A stretch of 64,000 nucleotides of DNA from Sternotherus odoratus (taxonomy: Eukaryota > Chordata > Testudines > Kinosternidae): NCBI GenBank assembly GCA_032164245.1, contig JAVMKO010000003.1, positions 133,493,924-133,557,923 on the forward strand. Reading direction: 5' to 3'. Under the pieces are notes generated by a model. The model had not been told where the DNA came from. It ran no database searches and saw only the letters and a program-made list of their open reading frames with translations. The first letter of the stretch is position 1; each line of letters begins with the position of its first letter. Below, in pieces: positions 58,466-64,000 of this stretch. A program made the translations under genes and the position numbers.

Positions 58466-59964
58466 TTATTGATATGTAAATGAAAATGACTCCTATTCTT
58501 CTGTGCACTAGCCTTTGCTGGGTATTTCCCTCACATTTTCTTCTTTAATCCCACCCAGGTATTTCATTGACCCATTATACTGTATCATGTCTGAAATTAG
58601 AACCAAATCCTACAATACAGTCCACCAGTGCAGGCCCTAAAACTGTGTGGAGTCCTATTACATTAGTGGATTCTCATTCATAGTTTGTATAGTTTCCGAG
58701 GCAGGCAGCCTAATGTCTTCTCTTTATTGTGAGAATCCTAACATGGTTTTGGTTGCTTTGAAATAAGTTAGTAATACTACAAATAACAGTTTCACCCATT
58801 CATGCTCTTCCTACTTTTTGTAAACTTATGTTATTGCTTCCCTTTTTAAGGTAGTACTGACAAATCTGATGTAATTAAAGAAATTCAGAGTTAAGTCTGC
58901 TACATTGATCAATTGCATTTGTTGTTACAGAGGTGCCTAGGCTAGTTCAGGACAGAACTGTCCCCAAATCAATGGATATGTGTAAGAACTAAATTGTGGC
59001 TCTGCAATAAGCCATGTACATGAGGAGACTGGAAAGCAGATTCTGACTTGGTGCTTAGGGGATTTCTCCAAGTCTGCTTTTGCTCTGCAGGGAAGTCCCT
59101 TGTGCAAGACCTGTACCTGGCCCACTGCATTGCTACGCTAGTCAGTGCCTTGTAAAGTGGAGCCAAAGTTTCAGCTAGTACCTGTCTTTTTGTGCCACAG
59201 CAAGATCATGCTTGGGCCCTAAATTTGTCCTGTCCTGAAAAGCGGGCAAAGTTCAGTCCATATTTTGTTTCTGGGTGCCAAGAAGGCATACGTGGCCAGT
59301 GGCCAAAATAATGTATGTTCAGTGGGTCACGTTCTTTTTCAGGTCAAATCCATGTTTCAGGCCCAGTCAAGTATGGATGTTTTGAGTATTAGCTATCACT
59401 TTGCCTCCCGTAACTTTAAATATTCTGGTCTCAATCCTTTATTATTTTGTTTATATTTTTGTCTTCCCAGAAAAGTATGTAAACTTGCTTTATAGCTTGT
59501 AATGAGTGGGTTCAATTATGTTCAGTATTTAGGCTATTTTTAAAATTCTTGTTGGTCTTAACCCAAGAAAGAGTAACAGCATCTTTGCAACCACTAATGT
59601 CTGTCACATAAACAGACCTACAGAATAAGCAGAGTAAATCTTTAGTTGTAATTCAAAATCCAATTGATTTAAATTACATTCAGATCAAATTATATCCCAT
59701 GGCTGGTCATGTTTTCAATCCAGGGTGCAACAGCTTTGTGCTACGAGCTTGAACTGAAGTTTATTTGTGTGATAAATGAAATATTATAGTAATTATAGTG
59801 TTGCTATTGGGTAAGCTTATTGTAATTGAATATATACAGTGTACATATTGTAGCTAACAGGGCATTTTAGATATGTCAGCTGTGAAAGCAGGGGTAGAGT
59901 CTATTTCTTTTAGAGGTTGCATTGCAAAATTTTCCTAAAAGAATGGCTGTATGTGTAATTTAGT
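58466..59964 (+). other. USH2A: USH2A intron 21-equivalent, unannotated
   Basis: No recognisable gene, RNA or mobile element. Confidence 0.5.
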
Positions 59965-60384
59965 CTCATAGACGTTAAGGTCAGAAGTGACCATTGTGAT
60001 CATCTAGACTGACCTCCTGCATATTGCAGGTCACAGAACCTCTCCCCCATCTCTCCTGTAATAGACCCCTAACTGCTGGCTAAGTTACTGATGTCCTCAA
60101 ATCATGGTTTAAAGACTTCAAGTTAGAGAGAATTCACTATTCACACTAGTTTAAACCTGCAAGTGACCATGCTGCAGAGGATAACGAAACCCCCCAGGAT
60201 CTCTGTCAATCTGACCCTCCTGAGCCCAAATATGGCGATGAACGTGTGAGCAAGACCCACCAGGCAGATACCCATGAAAGAATTCTCTGTAGTAGCTCAG
60301 AGCCCTTCCATTCTAGCGTCCCATCGTTGTCTGTTGGAGATTTTTGCTATTGGCAGTAGCCAATGGGCCACATGCCATTGTAGG

Positions 60385-60601
60385 GAATCCGAGAGTTAGC
60401 AATGTTAGTCTGGAATAGCAGAGGTAACAGAGTCCTGTGGCACCTTAAAGACTAACTAAAGTATTGAAGCATAAGCTTTTGTGGGCTAATACCCACTTCG
60501 GCTACAGGCTTGGGCTTGCATCCGACGAAGTGGGTATTAGCCCACGAAAGCTTATGCTTCAATACTTAGTCTCTAAGGTGCCGCAGGACTCTTTGTTACC
60601 T
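60385..60601 (+). mobile_element. Penelope-like fold-back insertion with 13-bp TSD
   Basis: ATGCCATTGTAGG flanks both sides (60372-60384 and 60602-60614). The insert is a large inverted repeat: TAACAGAGTCCTGTGGCACC...GTGGGCTAATACCCAC on the left, its reverse complement on the right, joined by about 25 bp. The right arm carries an almost intact hammerhead-like core; the left arm's core has decayed. Confidence 0.75.
60522..60559 (+). ncRNA. hammerhead-ribozyme-like core of a Penelope-like element
   Basis: In order: CCGACGA (box 1, U4 changed to C), stem II GTGGG (60530-60534) with CCCAC (60541-60545), GAAA (60546-60549), stem III AGC/GCT (60549-60551 and 60556-60558) with TTAT loop, and T60559 at the cleavage position. 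The layout is that of a short-stem-III hammerhead. It is probably inactive because of the box 1 change. Confidence 0.5.
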
Positions 60602-60714
60602 ATGCCATTGTAGGCAAGTCAATCCTACTACCCTTCCATAAACTTCTCAAGCTCAGTCTTGAAGCCACTGATACCCTTAGAAGGCTGTTCAAGAAAGTCG
60701 CTTCACTTTTTCTA

Positions 60715-60804
60715 GAGGTAACAGAGAGTCCCTTAGTCTTTAAGGTGCCACAGGACTCTTTGTTACCTCTGCTATTCCAGACTAACACGGCTACCTCTCT
60801 GATT
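60715..60804 (+). mobile_element. Penelope-like short insertion with 14-bp TSD
   Basis: CTTCACTTTTTCTA flanks both sides (60701-60714 and 60805-60818). The insert has a short inverted 5' piece (GAGGTAACAGAGAGTCCC) and the direct 3' end (GTGCCACAGGACTCTTTGTT to CTGATT). It is the shortest of the three related insertions. Confidence 0.72.
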
Positions 60805-60870
60805 CTTCACTTTTTCTAATATTTTGTTCCAGCAAAAATAATAAAGGGTGAACTTCATCCCTTTACAGAG

Positions 60871-62340
60871 TGCTAGCATAAGATCTTGTCACCACTTAAC
60901 TCACAAGTATTCCTTAAAATAGGGTGTAAGTGAGATCTAAGTGGGTTCCTAGTCCCTGTGCTGGCACTCTGCACGGAGGTCACTTTCACAGTGCTAGCCC
61001 CAAAATGTACGTGTTTTGTTAAATAGATAAGGTTACCGCCGTATCTGTAGTATTTGTTTGTACTTCGGAAATGTTTCCAGTGCTGCAAATTCTGAGGTTA
61101 CATACATACAGACACTTATTCAGAGCAAATTGTGCCACCCAGGCAGAATTTACAAGAGACTGTGGCTCAGGAGGCAAAATCCTTCTCTGAACTCTCCAAT
61201 GGGCAGTGGAAATGTGCCATGCACTCTGAGTTTCTTCGTAAGCAAATGAGCTATTGTCCTGTCTATTCCCTGTCTTTCAAGGGGAGATATGTCCCCATGA
61301 GTGCAGGAATTACTATTCTAACTGGCCTCTATTTGGGACACGCAAAAAAAAAAGAAGGGGTGCTCCTGTCTGGCATTTGTTGATTTTTAAAGCTCTACTG
61401 CTTTAATAGAGTGTATCTGTAATATTAGGAGCTGGCCGTGACCCCTTTATGTTGGTTATCTAACACTTTCCATTACAATAATAGCAAATAAAAAAAAAAA
61501 GCCCAAAATCTCATTCAACCTTTTTTGGAGAAACTCCAACTCATTGTTTGCAACTGACCTTTGAACTTAGATAGTGAGAGAGTCTTTGGACTGGAGAAAT
61601 GACTGTTCTTTATCCTTTGAAAGTTTTATATCTATCTAAGTTTTATACATAAATGCAGTTTATATCTCAGTAGAACCTTGGCAATTTTTTATTCTCATTA
61701 TAAGAGGGCAGCCTGCTCCTTTAAGAGCATGAGGCCTCGGGCCAGTCAGTCCTGTTTAATTAGGAGACCAGACACGTGTTCTGATGTGAGGCAAGAAGCT
61801 GACCTTGAGCTAGGAACTGGGTGAAGGCTCCAGACAGACAGAGGCCCTAGAGGGTAGACCTGACCGCAACAGTGGGGTTGGTTGGAGATATATCATGAGA
61901 AATCCCATTGCTGTTGGGAGTGTGCTGGTAAGGGAGGGGAACTTGGTATCACATTTTTTTACCTGGACTAAGGGATTCTTTGTTACCATGAAAAGGGCTG
62001 AACACTTTAAAGTGGCTTGGCTGAAGGGTCAAGTCACCTTTGCAGCTGGAATAGGCATAAGATCATTGTGGGGAAATTGAGGCAGGAGTGCTGCAACACT
62101 AGGTCTTCCGGCTCTGGGACAGTGAGTTTTTTGTGATGCACCTTTTCTCACTTATATCGCTCTTCAAATTTTTTGCATTCTGCCAAAATAACTGAACACA
62201 AACATAAAGGCCAAGCCCATAAAACTGCTGTAGAATAGCAGCATCACACCCTGCATTAGGAACATGTAGGAACTGCCTGGGCCATTACATTTGGGGGTCT
62301 TTATATTATATAAATGTAAAGATTTATATTTATAAAACAC
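60871..62340 (+). other. USH2A: USH2A intron 21-equivalent, unannotated
   Basis: No recognisable gene. The stretch at 61700-62110 is less AT-rich and may be an old retroelement piece, which I cannot assign. Confidence 0.45.
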
Positions 62341-62382
62341 ATCCTATATTATAAAAGACAAGCGAACAGTGTGTGAAGCCGT

Positions 62383-62455
62383 CATGCGCAGTAGAGACGG
62401 CCCGGACGAACGGCATGCTGGGGGTTGTAGTTCGGAGGCACAAAATGGTCGCCGC
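62383..62455. promoter_or_regulatory. promoter-like motif cluster carried by the Helitron
   Basis: CATGCGCA (62383-62390) resembles an NRF1 half-site. GCATGCTGGGGGTTGTAGT (62413-62431) is the reverse of the ZNF143/THAP11-type motif ACTACAAnnCCCAGCATGC. CAAAATGGTCGCCGC (62441-62455) resembles a YY1 site. All three are typical of housekeeping CpG promoters. Capture from a host promoter is inference; the motif matches are seen. Confidence 0.5.
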
Positions 62456-62500
62456 GCGTGCCTGCCTGCCTGAGCGATCTAGAGCACCAAGGAGCAGTTA

Positions 62501-62850
62501 CAGTAAACTCTCGATTTAACGGACCTCGATTTAACGGACTTCGGATGCAACGGACAAAATTTCTGAGCAAGTCTGATGCATTCCTGATCCATTTCTGGCT
62601 CCCGCCTCCCAGCAGCGGGCGGGCTGGCTGACGGCTCCCGCCCGGGTCCAGGCAGCGGGCGGGCTGGCTGACGGCTCCCGGCTGCCGCCGGGTCCCGGTA
62701 GCGGGCAGGCTGCGGAGCTGCCGCCCTGACCCTGTGGCAGGCGGGCTGCTGCTCCGACAGCTCATTTTTTTATTATTATTAAATAACGGACTTTTTGATT
62801 TAACGGACACCCCCTCACCCGAATTAGTCCATTAAATGGAGGTTTTACTG
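62501..62850 (+). mobile_element. Tigger/pogo-like MITE, 350 bp, TA target duplication
   Basis: The ends are CAGTAAACTCTCGATTTAAC and TTAAATGGAGGTTTTACTG, bordered by TA (62499-62500 and 62851-62852). The interior has only about two diverged units of the GC-rich repeat found in many units at 5547-5890. It is the same family as 5448, and inserted into the Helitron. Confidence 0.85.
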
Positions 62851-62946
62851 TATACATATAAAGTTACCTGGGCTGTCGGGCGCATGACGAGGAGTTGAGG
62901 GGGGAGGGAGCCGAGCGGGGGGAGTAGGGGGCTGGGCGAGGGGGGG

Positions 62947-63150
62947 GTCGTTGCAGGGGGAGGGGGCTGGGCGAGGGGGGGTCGTTGCAGGGGGAGGGGG
63001 CTGGGCGAGGGGGGGTCGTTGCAGGGGGAGGGGGCTGGGCGAGGGGGGGTCGTTGCAGGGGGAGGGGGCTGGGCGAGGGGGGGTCGTTGCAGGGGGAGGG
63101 GGCTGGGCGAGGGGGGGATCGTTACAGGGGGGAGGGGGGCTGGTTGGGGG
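62947..63150 (+). repeat. G-rich minisatellite, 34-bp unit
   Basis: Units start at 62947, 62981, 63015, 63049 and 63083, identical 34-mers beginning GTCGTTGCAGGGGGAGGGGG, followed by a variant at 63117 (GATCGTTACAGG). The array sits just before the 3' hairpin of the Helitron. There are no spacers, so it is not a CRISPR array. Confidence 0.93.
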
Positions 63151-63200
63151 GGGGGCATGAGCCCTTACGGTTGGCCCGTGTACACGGGCTTTTACACTAG

Positions 63201-64000
63201 TGTGTATATATATAAACAAATCTCAATTTAGAGGAGAATAGGGGACAAAGTCAGAAGCACCCTCTGAAAAGGCTGAAATATTTCTAGCTGAAATAACTTT
63301 ATAACTTAATTCAAGTAAAATAGCACTTGATTGGGTAGTACTTTATATTTGATGTTAGTTATGTACAGTTGATTTTAGTAGGTATTTTAATAGCATGATT
63401 GATTTTCATTATCTAGAATGTCTTCATATCTGAGTGCATTGTGTTATACTGCATGAGAACTTGTACTGTGATTAAAATATATGAATCAAAGGATACTACT
63501 TATGGGTAGAGAAAATTAACTGGCATTATGACTATGATATGAATATGCATTGGAGTTATGATTCCTTAATTCTTTGTAATAGATTGTGTCTACAAGAAAA
63601 GCTTCCATTACTTATTATTTTCTGCCTGGCATAAGAAGGGGGAAATGAATGTGAAGAGGTTGAATTGTTTGATACAGCTGGCTAGAACCCAATAAATTAC
63701 CCTGTTCTGTATTAAGTGCTTTACGGGGATCACAAGGACATGAGTATTGATGTATTTGAACTAAGCAGCAGTAGAAAATCATGAAAATGCTACTGCAAAA
63801 CAGTTCTTGATCTGGAAAATAATGATTCCATGCAATAGAGGCATGGTATAACCTACCCTTTCACCAATTTCTTCCAGCTTCTCTCCTCAAAATTTTTCAT
63901 CCAGCAATTAGAAGCATGGTTGTGACATAACCACATGCAATTGTCCAATTTGAGGATGGGTACTTACTGAATTAATTATCTTTGAAAGGAGTTTCTGATG
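63201..64000 (+). other. USH2A: USH2A intron 21-equivalent, end of window
   Basis: AT-rich intron with no recognisable exon or element. The laminin G exon that should follow (exon 22-equivalent) is not reached. Confidence 0.6.

Larger units (their letters stand above)
59965..60870 (-). mobile_element. CR1 LINE 3' part, interrupted by two Penelope-like insertions
   Basis: The + strand shows GTCATAGACG-like CR1 terminal sequence (TCTCATAGACGTTAAGGTCAG), GATCATCTAGACTGACC, then CCAAATATGGCGATG and GACCCACCAGGCAGATACCC, all in the order of reverse-oriented reptilian CR1. The copy resumes after each Penelope-like insert (60385-60601 and 60715-60804), so it is older than both. Confidence 0.75.
62342..63200 (+). 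mobile_element. non-autonomous Helitron with nested MITE
   Basis: The 5' end TCCTATATTATAAAAGACAA follows an A (62341), and the 3' end ...TTTTACACTAG precedes a T (63201): the TC...CTAG ends and A/T insertion site of Helitrons. Eleven bases before the 3' end is the perfect 16-nt palindrome GCCCGTGTACACGGGC (63174-63189), the expected terminal hairpin. There is no Rep/helicase gene, so it is non-autonomous. A Tigger-like MITE sits inside (62501-62850), as does a 34-bp minisatellite. Without the MITE the element is about 507 bp. Confidence 0.82.

Noticed and set aside
62947..63150. Possible CRISPR array
   Set aside because: The 34-bp units are head to tail without spacers, in a vertebrate genome.
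62832..63219. Pro-rich open frame over the Helitron minisatellite
   Set aside because: The 34-bp repeat has no in-frame stops by composition; there is no domain or start context.

Overview
The window is vertebrate genomic DNA, most likely from a turtle, or at least a non-avian reptile. The evidence is a split gene with GT-AG introns, minus-strand CR1 LINE fragments, Penelope-like retroelement ends, MIR-type SINEs, and many short DNA transposons of kinds I associate with chelonian genomes. The organism call is inference; no marker in the window fixes the species.

The only conventional gene I can support is USH2A (usherin), on the + strand. Seven exons lie between 2393 and 30611: one carries the end of the laminin-EGF-like array and six carry fibronectin type III (FN3) domains. 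All have AG acceptors and GT donors, and their phases join into one open frame. As I recall the human gene, the lengths (164, 159, 495, 258, 158, 145, 231 nt) fit exons 15 to 21; exons 18 and 19 are each 12 nt shorter here. The window starts inside intron 14 and ends inside intron 21, so everything from 30612 to 64000 is intron. Reading past the last donor meets a stop within 8 nt, which fits the known short usherin isoform.

The introns are filled with mobile DNA. In order: a broken hAT transposase-like gene (about 4577-5446) cut by a Tigger-like MITE with a 47-bp GC-rich tandem repeat; two copies of an LTR-like segment (5908, 6777); a fold-back Penelope-like insertion (7716-7908); LTR-like repeats at 11416 and 13123; a second Penelope-like insertion (13676-13779); a hAT MITE with perfect 8-bp target duplication (17869-18253); a Tigger-like MITE (21769-22074); and a 1.06-kb hAT-type element filled with a 22-bp G-rich satellite (22738-23795). 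About 24.2-30.3 kb is largely repeat-poor. Intron 21 then holds CR1 pieces, a possible DIRS-like remnant, hAT MITEs (45265, 46377, 48722), a solo LTR (54765-55194), a 949-bp TA-flanked element (56907-57855), a CR1 copy pierced by two Penelope-like insertions (59965-60820), and a non-autonomous Helitron (62342-63200) with a nested Tigger-like MITE, a 34-bp minisatellite and promoter-like motifs.

The most interesting signals are the Helitron with its promoter-like cargo, the hammerhead-ribozyme-like cores in the Penelope-like ends, and the repeated occurrence of GC-rich minisatellites inside unrelated DNA transposons. The genic part behaves as an ordinary, apparently intact USH2A locus.
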